Origin: an uncultured Bacteroidales bacterium
Lineage (GTDB): Bacteria > Bacteroidota > Bacteroidia > Bacteroidales > FEN-979
Length of the DNA: 47,097 nt
Assembly: GCA_903925275.1 (NCBI GenBank)
Contig: CAIYES010000336.1
Span: forward strand, 1 to 47,097
Reading direction: 5' to 3'
Under the pieces are notes generated by a model. The model was not told the DNA's origin and ran no database searches. It saw only the letters and a program-made list of their open reading frames with translations. Position numbers and translations under genes: made by a program. Shown one piece after another: positions 1-7,455 of this stretch (positions within the stretch are counted from its first letter, which is position 1; each line of letters begins with the position of its first letter).

Positions 1-154
1 AAAATTAAACTTTACCCATCAGGACAGGGGGAAGGATTTTTTCCTTCTCCTTTGTCTTGAAAAATATTAAGTATTTTTCCTCGTAAAAAGTTGCATTAAT
101 TACTTGAATTTAGGATTCCTTTTATTCATTAATAAAGAAGTCTCAGGTTCTAAG

Positions 155-182
155 GTAAGGGCTCAAAATTTTGAACCCTTAC
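155..182. repeat. 28-bp near-perfect inverted repeat
   Basis: The arm GTAAGGGCTCAAAA (155-168) is followed without a loop by TTTTGAACCCTTAC (169-182), with one mismatched pair. It lies about 45 bases past the stop of the thioredoxin-like gene that is read leftward. It may be a second terminator or an RNA or protein binding site. The left arm can also pair with the segment at about 210-219, so it could compete with the neighbouring hairpin. Confidence 0.5.
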
Positions 183-186
183 TATT

Positions 187-223
187 TGATGGTAACGACA
201 AAGACTTTAAGCCCTTACCATCA
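187..223 (-). terminator. Hairpin just after the thioredoxin-like gene
   Basis: TGATGGTAA (187-195) and TTACCATCA (215-223) are perfect 9-bp arms around a 19-base loop, starting two bases past the stop codon of the leftward gene. The position fits a transcription terminator or 3' stabilising hairpin. There is no strong U-run after it, so an intrinsic terminator is plausible but unproven. Confidence 0.4.
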
Positions 224-225
224 GT

Positions 226-705
226 TCACTTCTTCAAGTTACTTTGTACCAATAATATTTTTTGAATCATATCCATATAGTTGGCTTTCTGCATGGCGCC
301 AACCGATATCTGCGGTTTGTCTGACTTTGGTATGAACATCACGGCAGGAATCGAACTAATCTTGAATAATCCGGCCAACTCACGCTGTTCATCAGTATTC
401 ACTTTGTATATCCTGATCTTACCTTTATACTCCATGGAAAGCTCAGCCATAATCGGAGCAACCATTTTACATGGGCGGCACCAGTCGGCATAAAAGTCAA
501 TAATACAAGGTTGGTCGCCTTTGAAAACCCATTCCTGTGGATTTTTCTTGTAATCCCAAATGAGTTTTTGAAATGTTTCGGCTGTCAGATTAATTACCTG
601 ACCATCATTGCTGCCTGCAGTCCCGTTATCATCGCCAGGTGCACTGTTGCACGCATGCAGGGAAAGCGATCCAAGGAAAAGGAAAATAAAAATTAGTTGT
701 TTCAT
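226..705 (-). CDS. Thioredoxin-fold lipoprotein (periplasmic)
   Basis: A 159-residue protein with a lipoprotein signal peptide: a hydrophobic stretch at residues 4-17 ends in the lipobox LHAC, with Cys19 as the likely lipidated residue. A thioredoxin fold follows, with the redox motif WCRPC near residue 76 and the cis-proline segment SSIPAV near residue 117. The middle residues are RP rather than the classical GP, so the redox potential may differ. It probably acts as a membrane-tethered disulfide reductase or oxidase in the periplasm, which would suit the many Cys-containing exported proteins in this window (inference). A consensus -7 box lies just upstream, and the gene is divergent from the zinc-ribbon gene. 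Confidence 0.9.
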   Translation of the reverse strand: MKQLIFIFLFLGSLSLHACNSAPGDDNGTAGSNDGQVINLTAETFQKLIWDYKKNPQEWVFKGDQPCIIDFYADWCRPCKMVAPIMAELSMEYKGKIRIYKVNTDEQRELAGLFKISSIPAVMFIPKSDKPQISVGAMQKANYMDMIQKILLVQSNLKK

Positions 706-730
706 CTCGTCTGATTTTATAATTGACAGT

Positions 731-739
731 GCAAAGATA
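731..739 (-). promoter_or_regulatory. -7 box of the thioredoxin-like gene
   Basis: On the minus strand the sequence is TATCTTTGC, an exact match to the Bacteroidetes -7 consensus TAnnTTTG, 25 bases before the ATG. No clear -33 TTTG is seen at the expected distance. Confidence 0.6.
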
Positions 740-783
740 GAAACAATTTTAATATAAAGCGCATAAATACCACTATTTTTTTT

Positions 784-792
784 TAATTTTGC
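784..792 (+). promoter_or_regulatory. -7 box of the zinc-ribbon gene
   Basis: TAATTTTGC matches TAnnTTTG exactly and lies 21 bases before the ATG at 814. It is back to back with the promoter of the thioredoxin-like gene in a 108-bp divergent intergenic region. Confidence 0.6.
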
Positions 793-813
793 AATTGGAT
801 TTTATATAAAGCT

Positions 814-1236
814 ATGCCAATTATTGTCAAACATATAGATATTGCGTCGTTTGCCGGTGATTTTTCAACCAGCGATGATTGTTTACGTTTTCTTGCTGAT
901 AAAAAGTGGGAGAATGGTTTCATTTGTAAAAAGTGCGGAAATACCAATTTTTGCAAAGGAAAAACGTTACATGGGCGACGTTGTACGCGCTGCAAACATG
1001 AAGAGTCGGCTACTGCCCATACGATTTTTCACCGTTGTCATATTCCAATCACAGAGGCCTTCAGGGTTGTATATATGGTATGCAGCAATCCTTCCGTATC
1101 AACGTATGAAATCTCGCGGCAGGTTGAACTTCGGCAGATGACATGCTGGAAACTGAAAACCAGGCTGATGGAATGCATAAAAAACAGGGGTGAGGTGGAT
1201 ATCCTCTTCGACTCCGGATTAAAGCCGGTGCAGTGA
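814..1236 (+). CDS. Stand-alone transposase-type zinc-ribbon protein (IS1595-like N-terminus)
   Basis: A 140-residue protein resembling only the N-terminal part of IS1595/ISXO2-type transposases. After a short lead comes a LRFLADKKWENGF segment, then a zinc ribbon with two CxxC pairs (CKKCG near residue 40 and CTRCK near 59). An HTH-like helical region follows, where IS1595 proteins bind DNA (TYEISRQVELRQMTCWKLKTRL, described by its ends near 94-115). The DDE nuclease domain that would follow in a transposase of about 300 residues is absent, and the frame ends in a normal stop. I see no terminal inverted repeats around it. It has its own consensus promoter, so it may be a domesticated DNA-binding regulator rather than debris. 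The function is not established. Confidence 0.75.
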   Translation: MPIIVKHIDIASFAGDFSTSDDCLRFLADKKWENGFICKKCGNTNFCKGKTLHGRRCTRCKHEESATAHTIFHRCHIPITEAFRVVYMVCSNPSVSTYEISRQVELRQMTCWKLKTRLMECIKNRGEVDILFDSGLKPVQ

Positions 1237-1248
1237 AAGGGGGCAGCT

Positions 1249-1282
1249 TTTGTGAATGAGCTGCGATTTATGGTTACTTTCG
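1249..1282 (+). promoter_or_regulatory. Possible hutI promoter
   Basis: A TTTG at 1249-1252 is followed, after 22 bases, by TACTTTCG at 1275-1282, one mismatch from TAnnTTTG. The pair ends 20 bases before the ATG at 1303. It would fall inside the longer open frame that starts with GTG at 1252, which supports the shorter start. The match is weak. Confidence 0.3.
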
Positions 1283-1302
1283 TATTTGAAAAATATTCTG
1301 TT

Positions 1303-2565
1303 ATGCCCATTCTGATAATAAACATTAAGGAAATTGTTCAGGTCGAAGAAAAGCCTCAAATGATGGTTGCAGGTAAGTCAATGTCAGCGCTGAAAACCAT
1401 TAAAAACGGCTGGTTGCTTATCGAAGAAAACAGGATAAAGGATTTCGGGAAAATGCCTTTTCCTGATACTGAGTCTGGGAATTCTGAATATGAAATAATT
1501 GATGCTGAAGGAAAAATGGTTTTTCCCAGTTTCTGCGACAGTCACACCCATCTCGTGTATGCAGGCAGCCGTGAAATCGAGTATGTTGATAAAATAAAGG
1601 GGCTGAGCTATGAGGAGATTGCAAAACGTGGCGGGGGAATTCTCAATTCAGCCAGGCGGTTACACGATGCCAGCGAAGATGAACTCGTAGAACAGGCGCT
1701 GCACAGACTTAACGAGATCATGATGTTTGGCACCGGTGCGGTTGAGATCAAGAGTGGATATGGGCTCACTTTTGAAGATGAATTGAAAATGCTCAGGGTG
1801 ATCAGAAAATTGAAAAAATTGTCACCCCTGACGATTGTGCCGACTTTCCTGGGTGCCCATGCAGTACCTGCTGCATTTAAAGGCCGACAGGGGGAATTTG
1901 TGGAGATGGTGATCAATGAAATGATCCCGATGGTTGCTGCAGAGGAATTGGCCGATTATATCGATGTATTCTGCGACCGCGGTTTTTTCACGGTTCACGA
2001 AACCGACTGCATCCTGAATGCAGGTATGAAGTATGGGATGCGTGCTAAAATTCATGCCAATGAACTTGATTTCTCAGGAGGAATCCAGGTTGGGGTCAAA
2101 TACAATGCCCTTTCGGTAGACCATCTTGAATTTACAGATGAAAAGGAGATTGAAACACTGTTGGGCTCAGAAACCATGCCAACGGTATTGCCGGGTGCCG
2201 CTTTTTTTCTGGAAATGGTTTGTGCACCTGTTCGCCGGATGATCGATGCCGGCCTGCCTGTGGCCATGGCAAGTGATTTTAACCCCGGATCTTCCCCTTC
2301 CGGAAACATGCAGTTTATCCTTTCCCTGGCTTGCATCAAATACCGGATGCTTCCGGAGGAGGCCATTCATGCAGTGACCATCAACAGTGCGTATGCCATG
2401 GGATTGAGCAGCGGTTACGGGAGTATTGCCCGTGGAAAGATCGCCAATCTTTTTATCACAGTACCAATTCCCAGCTACTCCTTTATGCCATACGCCTATG
2501 GAAGTAATAAGGTTGAGACGGTAATCCTGAATGGAAAAGTGATCAACAGTGATTCACTGAGATAA
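1303..2565 (+). CDS. hutI: Imidazolonepropionase
   Basis: This is the third enzyme of histidine degradation. It hydrolyses 4-imidazolone-5-propionate to N-formimino-L-glutamate in the cytoplasm. The 420-residue product is the usual length. Amidohydrolase landmarks are visible: the metal-binding DSHTHL motif in FCDSHTHLVYAG, the substrate loop KSGYGLTFEDELKML, the histidines of KIHANELDFSGG and SVDHLEF, and the catalytic Asp region ASDFNPGSSPSGNM. I chose the ATG at 1303 over an upstream GTG at 1252, because family members begin at this hydrophobic strand (PILIINIKE) and the extra 17 residues have no counterpart. The gene converges on a metallopeptidase with a 29-bp gap. FTCD, which uses its product, lies 2.3 kb away. 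Genes for histidase and urocanase are not in this window. Confidence 0.96.
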   Translation: MPILIINIKEIVQVEEKPQMMVAGKSMSALKTIKNGWLLIEENRIKDFGKMPFPDTESGNSEYEIIDAEGKMVFPSFCDSHTHLVYAGSREIEYVDKIKGLSYEEIAKRGGGILNSARRLHDASEDELVEQALHRLNEIMMFGTGAVEIKSGYGLTFEDELKMLRVIRKLKKLSPLTIVPTFLGAHAVPAAFKGRQGEFVEMVINEMIPMVAAEELADYIDVFCDRGFFTVHETDCILNAGMKYGMRAKIHANELDFSGGIQVGVKYNALSVDHLEFTDEKEIETLLGSETMPTVLPGAAFFLEMVCAPVRRMIDAGLPVAMASDFNPGSSPSGNMQFILSLACIKYRMLPEEAIHAVTINSAYAMGLSSGYGSIARGKIANLFITVPIPSYSFMPYAYGSNKVETVILNGKVINSDSLR

Positions 2566-2583
2566 AACAAGGATGTCTTTGTT
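2566..2583. terminator. Small hairpin between convergent genes
   Basis: AACAAGG and CTTTGTT form a 7-bp stem (one G-U pair) with a 4-base loop directly after the hutI stop. It sits in the 29-bp gap between two converging genes and may serve both as a weak bidirectional terminator. There is no proper T-run. Confidence 0.3.
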
Positions 2584-2594
2584 ATCTGAAGAAA

Positions 2595-4676
2595 TTATTT
2601 TTTTGATCCGGAAGTAGCTCTTACCGATAGCTTTTTCAAGCCGGCATCAGTCGCATCCAATAATGGTTTGATTGAAATCTCACTGCCTACTGCATTTTTC
2701 ATCCAGAGTTGCGGGATGAGCCGCCCGGCTGAATATATGCGGATTGACTCATCTGCGAAATTTTTTCCCTGAAGGAACTGGTCAAGTTGAAAATCGATTA
2801 GATGACCTACAGGGTAATTTGACAGATATAGCGGATTGTCGATCATGTGCGAATAAATTGCAAGAATAGGGGAGTCTTTTTCGCCAAAAACAGGGGCATA
2901 ATATTGGTTCCATATTTCGATTGCCGTTTTTACCACCATATCTTTCAACTGTTCTTTGGTTGCAGTTGGGTTTGCATACATCCATTTCCATACTTTCATA
3001 TCCAGCAGCGAAACCCCCATGATCTCATAACTCATCCAGAAATTGTCGATGGCTGCAAGCGCATCCTTGTCGGGATCGTTGTTTTTGATGCCCAGCAGTT
3101 CAATGTCATGTTTCTGAAAAGTAAACGCATAAGCCTCGGTGAAGGCAGTATTTGGCACACCTTGCATCATATAGTAATCAACAAAGTAAAGTGATATCGT
3201 TTGTTCAACATTGTGCCCGAGTTCATGAACGGCAATGTTATAACCTTTGTAATCCATACCAGTTTTGCCAATCCGGGTGCGAAGATGGGCCTTATCACCC
3301 TTCATCTGTGCACCCCATGCATGACCGCTTCCACGGGCAGGGTCAACAGTGATGTGTGAGGCAATTTCTTTGGCCTTATCGGGTTTGAAACCCAATTTGA
3401 TCAGCATATTCGGGATATCTGATTCAAAAGCCCTGGTGTCGGGATATTTAGCCCGGGTAGTTTTATCGAGCAACTCCATATTCATGCTGCTGCGGGCTTT
3501 AAAACCGTCGTACCAAATATCGAATGGCAGCAATGGTCGTCCCAACCGTTTGCTAATCAGGTCACCAACCAGCTTAACTTCCGGGGATGAACATAAATCG
3601 GTAAACAATTTCTCCACCTGTTCCTCGGGTAGTTCCATACCGCCGTCAAATGAACGCATGATGAATGACGGATACATTGGTGTGTATGGATCCATGGATT
3701 TCATCACGTTGAAATTGTTGAGAAGAATTGCATAGCGTGTATCAGGTTCGCGGGTGTTGGCAACTTCGGAGCCATTATTAAAGACCTTGTTGGTGACGGG
3801 ATTCCATTGCAATGCAGGGTTATTGATTACACTTTCCGGAATGTCCTGGTTGATGATCCTCAGCATCACCTGGTAGATCATTTTCTGTTTTAGCAATCCT
3901 TCTTCACTTTTGTTGTAGTTGGCTTTCAATTCATCGCGCAGATTCCAGTGAGAGATCAGCTTCATTTCTTTGGCAAAATGGGTTTTTTGCTGATCATCGA
4001 GCAGATTTCCCATATAGATATTGTAATTCGAGATGTAATTGTCGGCAGCAGTAAGTGCTTCAGCAATTTTAACATTCACCTCAGCAGGCACGCGGGCTGT
4101 GAACATGTCGCCCATGCGGGCATAGGCCCATTCGCTCCGGCTCCATTTTGGTCCCAGCTCTTCTTTTTCTTTCAGTGAGTAAAAGGGGAAATTAAGTGCT
4201 GTAACAAACGCAAGTTTGTTGTTGAAGAAATCATCATTGAAATGAGCCCCCGGTTCATAGGCGGCAAAGATCTGATCGACGTCAAGCATCTCGCCAATAT
4301 CAAGTTGCATTCCACGTTTCAGGTCGAGACTGACCATGTTATAATGGCCAAACACCGACTCGAAATTATTGCTTAACCGCTGGAAGAGTTTGTCCAGTTT
4401 TTCGGGATCATTGACAAAATACTGTAAACAAAAATTTTCGAAATCTTTTTCGTTTCCATCCGACGCTTTCCAAAGTGCAGCACATTGCTTGACCCCTTTT
4501 TCCATCCGGGTTTTATGGGTCCCGGCAAATTGTTTTGTTAGTTTGCTTAGTATGGAGTCGATCGGACTTTGTTTGATAACTTGTACTGAAGTTGGTTGAC
4601 CGGAATGGTCTGTTTGTTTGCATTGGGTCAGGATCAACGACATAGGCAGGAACAATAAAAGGAGAAATTTTTTCAT
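2595..4676 (-). CDS. HEXXH zinc metallopeptidase, lipoprotein
   Basis: A 693-residue exported protein. The signal peptide ends in LTQC with Cys19 as the likely lipid-modified residue, so it should be anchored in the outer or inner membrane and act outside the cytoplasm. The zinc motif HELGH is at residues 484-488, and a candidate third ligand, Glu514 in TEAYAF, lies 26 residues on, the spacing expected for gluzincins. The length resembles dipeptidyl-peptidase III (M49), but that family has HEXXGH with an extra residue, so I do not assign M49. It probably trims peptides that feed amino-acid catabolism, consistent with neighbouring hutI and FTCD. The gene converges with hutI and is divergent from FTCD. 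Confidence 0.8.
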   Translation of the reverse strand: MKKFLLLLFLPMSLILTQCKQTDHSGQPTSVQVIKQSPIDSILSKLTKQFAGTHKTRMEKGVKQCAALWKASDGNEKDFENFCLQYFVNDPEKLDKLFQRLSNNFESVFGHYNMVSLDLKRGMQLDIGEMLDVDQIFAAYEPGAHFNDDFFNNKLAFVTALNFPFYSLKEKEELGPKWSRSEWAYARMGDMFTARVPAEVNVKIAEALTAADNYISNYNIYMGNLLDDQQKTHFAKEMKLISHWNLRDELKANYNKSEEGLLKQKMIYQVMLRIINQDIPESVINNPALQWNPVTNKVFNNGSEVANTREPDTRYAILLNNFNVMKSMDPYTPMYPSFIMRSFDGGMELPEEQVEKLFTDLCSSPEVKLVGDLISKRLGRPLLPFDIWYDGFKARSSMNMELLDKTTRAKYPDTRAFESDIPNMLIKLGFKPDKAKEIASHITVDPARGSGHAWGAQMKGDKAHLRTRIGKTGMDYKGYNIAVHELGHNVEQTISLYFVDYYMMQGVPNTAFTEAYAFTFQKHDIELLGIKNNDPDKDALAAIDNFWMSYEIMGVSLLDMKVWKWMYANPTATKEQLKDMVVKTAIEIWNQYYAPVFGEKDSPILAIYSHMIDNPLYLSNYPVGHLIDFQLDQFLQGKNFADESIRIYSAGRLIPQLWMKNAVGSEISIKPLLDATDAGLKKLSVRATSGSKK

Positions 4677-4701
4677 GGGGGAGAGGGTTTTGAAAGATAT
4701 G

Positions 4702-4710
4702 ACAAAGTTA
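4702..4710 (-). promoter_or_regulatory. -7 box of the metallopeptidase gene
   Basis: On the minus strand TAACTTTGT matches TAnnTTTG exactly, 25 bases before the ATG. Its upstream half overlaps the GGTGAAAT repeat array at 4716-4748, so repeat copy number could alter promoter strength (inference). Confidence 0.55.
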
Positions 4711-4715
4711 ACTAA

Positions 4716-4748
4716 AATGGTGAAATGGTGAAATGGTGAAATAGTGAA
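4716..4748 (+). repeat. GGTGAAAT 8-bp tandem array, four units
   Basis: Four units of AATGGTGA, the last with one change (AATAGTGA), in perfect 8-bp phase. The same unit in the opposite orientation forms the array at 4807-4854, so the two promoters here are enclosed by an inverted pair of arrays. Further copies occur at 40295 and 40821. Confidence 0.9.
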
Positions 4749-4773
4749 TTCTGGAAATCTTGTCGGAATTAGC

Positions 4774-4782
4774 TATTTTTGC
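4774..4782 (+). promoter_or_regulatory. -7 box of the FTCD gene
   Basis: TATTTTTGC matches TAnnTTTG exactly. Transcription would begin near 4789, placing all six CACCATTT repeats in a 5' leader of about 70 bases. Confidence 0.55.
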
Positions 4783-4806
4783 AAAAAAAAGCTAAAATAA
4801 AAAAAA

Positions 4807-4854
4807 CACCATTTCACCATTTCACCATTTCACCATTTCACCAAATCACCATTT
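4807..4854 (+). repeat. CACCATTT 8-bp tandem array, six units
   Basis: Six consecutive 8-bp units (the fifth is CACCAAAT) ending three bases before the FTCD start codon. No other ribosome binding signal is visible between promoter and ATG, so the array is effectively the leader of this mRNA. Confidence 0.9.
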
Positions 4855-4857
4855 CCT

Positions 4858-6546
4858 ATGAAACAACTGATCGAATGTGTTCCCAATTTTTCGGAAGGAT
4901 GCGACATGAGCGTTATCAAAACAATTACGGACGAAATTGAAAAAGTGGAAGGTGTAAAACTGTTGGATGTTGATCCAGGCAAAGCGACAAACCGCACGGT
5001 TGTGACCTTCGTCGGAACACCTGAAGCCGTTATTGAAGCTGCATTCATGGCGATAAGGAAAGCATCGGAGGTGATTGATATGAGCAAACATCATGGGGAG
5101 CATCCTCGTTTTGGCGGTACAGATGTTTGTCCTCTTGTCCCGATTTCAAACATATCCATGGAAGAAACAGCCAGATATGCCCATCAATTGGCCGAACGGG
5201 TTGGGAAAGAGTTGGAAATACCGGTATATTGCTATGAGCGTGCAGCATTGACTGACGAACGACGTAACTTAGCCAATTGCCGCTCGGGCGAATACGAAGG
5301 GTTATCCACAAAATTGGAGGATCCGCATTGGAAACCTGATTTTGGTCCGGCAAAATTCAATCCGCGAACCGGTGCCATTGCAATTGGGGCACGCGATTTC
5401 TTAGTCGCCTACAATATCAATTTGAATACGACTTCCACCCGCCGTGCCAATGCCGTGGCATTTGATATTCGGGACAAGGGTCGTCCGGTACGCGAAGGAA
5501 ATCCCATCACCGGAAAAATTAAAAAGGATGAAAATGGTCAGGAAATATGGGAGCCCGGAGCACTCAAGGCTTGCAAAGCTATTGGCTGGTTCATTGAAGA
5601 ATACGGTATTGCCCAGGTTTCGATCAATCTGACCAACATTAGCATCACATCGGTACACGAAGCGTTTGAGGTATCGTGTGAAAAAGCACAGGAGCGCGGT
5701 ATGCGGGTATCAGGTTCGGAACTTGTTGGCCTTGTACCTAAAAAAGCCATGATTGATGCAGGGAAGTACTTTTTGAAAAAGCAGCAACGTTCTGTTGGTG
5801 TTTCAGAGGAGGAGATTATTAAAATCGCTGTAAAATCTCTTGGACTTGATGATCTGAAACCCTTTAATCCAAGAGAAAAGATTATTGAATATTTATTGGA
5901 AGACCCGAAAGAAAAGCAATTGATAACGATGTCAGCCGAAGGTTTTACCAATGAAACTGCTTCTGAATCACCAGCTCCGGGCGGTGGATCAGTTTCGGCA
6001 TACATCGCTGCTTTGGGCGTGTCGCTGGGAACCATGGTTGCCAATCTCTCGTCGCATAAGGCAGGTTGGGACGAGCGATGGCAAGAGTTTTCGACCTGGG
6101 CAGAAAAAGGACAGAAACTGAAGGATGAGTTGCTTTACCTTGTTGATGAGGATACCCGTGCATTCAATAAAATTATGGATGCATTTGCGCTTGCCAAATC
6201 TACTGAACAGGAAAAATTATTTCGATCGTCAGCTATCCAGGATGCCACCAGGTATGCCATTGAAGTGCCGTTCCGTACCATGCAGAAAGCTTTCGAATCA
6301 TTTGAAATTATTGCGGCTATGGTTGAAACCGGGAATCCAAATTCGGTTACCGATGCCGGTGTGGGGGCGCTGTGTGTGCGCGCGGCGGTAATCGGAGCAT
6401 ACCTGAATGTGAAGGTTAACGGAACCGGATTCAAAGACAAAGTATTCCTCGACCAAATCATGAAACAGGCGGAAGAACTTGTGATAAAAGCAAAAACCGC
6501 TGAGGAAGAAATCCTGACAGCGGTAAATTTAAAAATCACGAAATAG
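4858..6546 (+). CDS. ftcD: Bifunctional glutamate formimidoyltransferase / formimidotetrahydrofolate cyclodeaminase
   Basis: A 562-residue fusion. The N-terminal formiminotransferase part (about 1-330) begins with the typical IECVPNFSEG and contains DPGKATNRTVVTF and HHGEHPRFGGTDVCPLVP. The C-terminal cyclodeaminase part (about 350-562) contains the loop SPAPGGGSVSAYIAALG. It moves the formimino group of N-formiminoglutamate to tetrahydrofolate and then releases ammonia, giving 5,10-methenyl-THF and glutamate. It acts directly after HutI. The length and two-domain order match the bifunctional enzyme of animals and Bacteroidetes. The start is fixed by the repeat array that ends just before the ATG. 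Confidence 0.95.
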   Translation: MKQLIECVPNFSEGCDMSVIKTITDEIEKVEGVKLLDVDPGKATNRTVVTFVGTPEAVIEAAFMAIRKASEVIDMSKHHGEHPRFGGTDVCPLVPISNISMEETARYAHQLAERVGKELEIPVYCYERAALTDERRNLANCRSGEYEGLSTKLEDPHWKPDFGPAKFNPRTGAIAIGARDFLVAYNINLNTTSTRRANAVAFDIRDKGRPVREGNPITGKIKKDENGQEIWEPGALKACKAIGWFIEEYGIAQVSINLTNISITSVHEAFEVSCEKAQERGMRVSGSELVGLVPKKAMIDAGKYFLKKQQRSVGVSEEEIIKIAVKSLGLDDLKPFNPREKIIEYLLEDPKEKQLITMSAEGFTNETASESPAPGGGSVSAYIAALGVSLGTMVANLSSHKAGWDERWQEFSTWAEKGQKLKDELLYLVDEDTRAFNKIMDAFALAKSTEQEKLFRSSAIQDATRYAIEVPFRTMQKAFESFEIIAAMVETGNPNSVTDAGVGALCVRAAVIGAYLNVKVNGTGFKDKVFLDQIMKQAEELVIKAKTAEEEILTAVNLKITK

Positions 6547-6570
6547 AAGGCGCCTTTTCAAAAGTCAACC

Positions 6571-6699
6571 AGGCTGTCTCAAAAATCTGAAATTCTTTCT
6601 TTACCGCGAAGACGCAAAGGCGCAAAGAATTGAAAATCAATAAAGTTGTTTTTCGCTTCTTGGCGTCTTTGCGGTGAAAAATGCCTTTTGAGACAACCT
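6571..6699. mobile_element. MITE-like element with 14-bp terminal inverted repeats
   Basis: AGGCTGTCTCAAAA at 6571-6584 and TTTTGAGACAACCT at 6686-6699 are inverted copies with one mismatch. Inside is a second imperfect inverted repeat, the CGCGAAGACGCAAAG type at 6603-6629 against 6652-6676. The whole is 129 bp and encodes nothing credible. From memory, the end sequence resembles termini of several Bacteroidetes insertion sequences, so it may be moved in trans. It lies downstream of FTCD and could also end transcription. No clear target-site duplication was seen. Confidence 0.6.
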
Positions 6700-6738
6700 C
6701 ATCATGAAAAATTTTTGCAATCACAAACTTTCAGGAAG

Positions 6739-7203
6739 TTAATTCACCCAGATTTTAGTGGTGGTCACTCCATGGCATGCATTGCAATTCCCGGAAGTGC
6801 AAAGTTGCGGCATAATCTGCATATTTCCTGATACGTCTTTCACCTGAGGATAGGCACCTCCTGCAGGGAGGATTGAACTGCTTGTATAGAAGTTGCCGTT
6901 TGCATCCACTTCAAGTGTTGCAACAGGGGTTCCGGTTCCATTAGGATTGTCGTAAAAATAGATAGTACCGTTTGGACTTACCGTTGATAAATCTTGTGAA
7001 TATACCGTTCCGGCAACATTCCACCAGCCCGGACCAGAGCCCCCTGATATATGACAACTCTGACAAGCGCCACTCATGTTATGACCGGCTGTGGAATTAT
7101 GCGAAGATGATGCTGTGAGATTGCCACCATCGTTTTTTTTGCATCCTGCAGCAGAAAAAAAGACAATTGCAATGAACAGTGAAATTATTCCTGATTTTTT
7201 CAT
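6739..7203 (-). CDS. Small lipoprotein with two CXXCH haem-binding motifs
   Basis: A 154-residue protein with a lipoprotein signal (hydrophobic residues 6-18, lipobox AAGC, Cys21). Two CXXCH motifs, CQSCH at 47-51 and CNACH at 140-144, suggest two covalently bound c-type haems. They bracket an 85-residue Gly/Asn-rich segment (WWNVAGTVYSQD, ATLEVDANGNFYTS) that looks like a small beta domain. It could be a periplasmic or outer-surface electron carrier or sensor. No cytochrome maturation gene is nearby. The convergent neighbour is FTCD with the MITE between. Confidence 0.75.
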   Translation of the reverse strand: MKKSGIISLFIAIVFFSAAGCKKNDGGNLTASSSHNSTAGHNMSGACQSCHISGGSGPGWWNVAGTVYSQDLSTVSPNGTIYFYDNPNGTGTPVATLEVDANGNFYTSSSILPAGGAYPQVKDVSGNMQIMPQLCTSGNCNACHGVTTTKIWVN

Positions 7204-7224
7204 ATTGGAGTTTATCGAGCTTGT

Positions 7225-7233
7225 GTAAATATA
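7225..7233 (-). promoter_or_regulatory. Possible -7 box of the dihaem lipoprotein gene
   Basis: On the minus strand TATATTTAC lies 21 bases before the ATG. It fits TAnnTTTA rather than the canonical TAnnTTTG. No -33 element is seen. Confidence 0.3.
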
Positions 7234-7401
7234 CGCAGTTATTTTGTTTTTATTGCCAATGTTAAATTCAAATGTGAATCCTTCTCAATTTAAACTGTAT
7301 GATTTGACTTCAAAATCAGTATGATTATCGAAATCCGGCAATCAAACATCTGGATGAAAGAATCGGATTGTGCCATCTGTATATCAAAGGAAAGTAAAGG
7401 T

Positions 7402-7430
7402 AAAAAAAAAGCCAAACCGCACGGTCTGGC
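7402..7430 (-). terminator. Intrinsic terminator of the small secreted-protein genes
   Basis: Read leftward, an 8-bp stem (GCCAGACC / GGTTTGGC, one mismatch) with a 4-base loop is followed directly by a run of nine T. It lies 26 bases after the stop at 7456 and is the best intrinsic terminator in the window. Confidence 0.8.
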
Positions 7431-7455
7431 CTATATAAATTTAAGCTATTTTGAG

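Noticed and set aside
6536..6724. A 62-codon frame reading HRKDAKKRK...LCVFAVK
   Set aside because: It lies wholly over the MITE-like element; such translations of the CGCGAAGACGC repeat are known false proteins.
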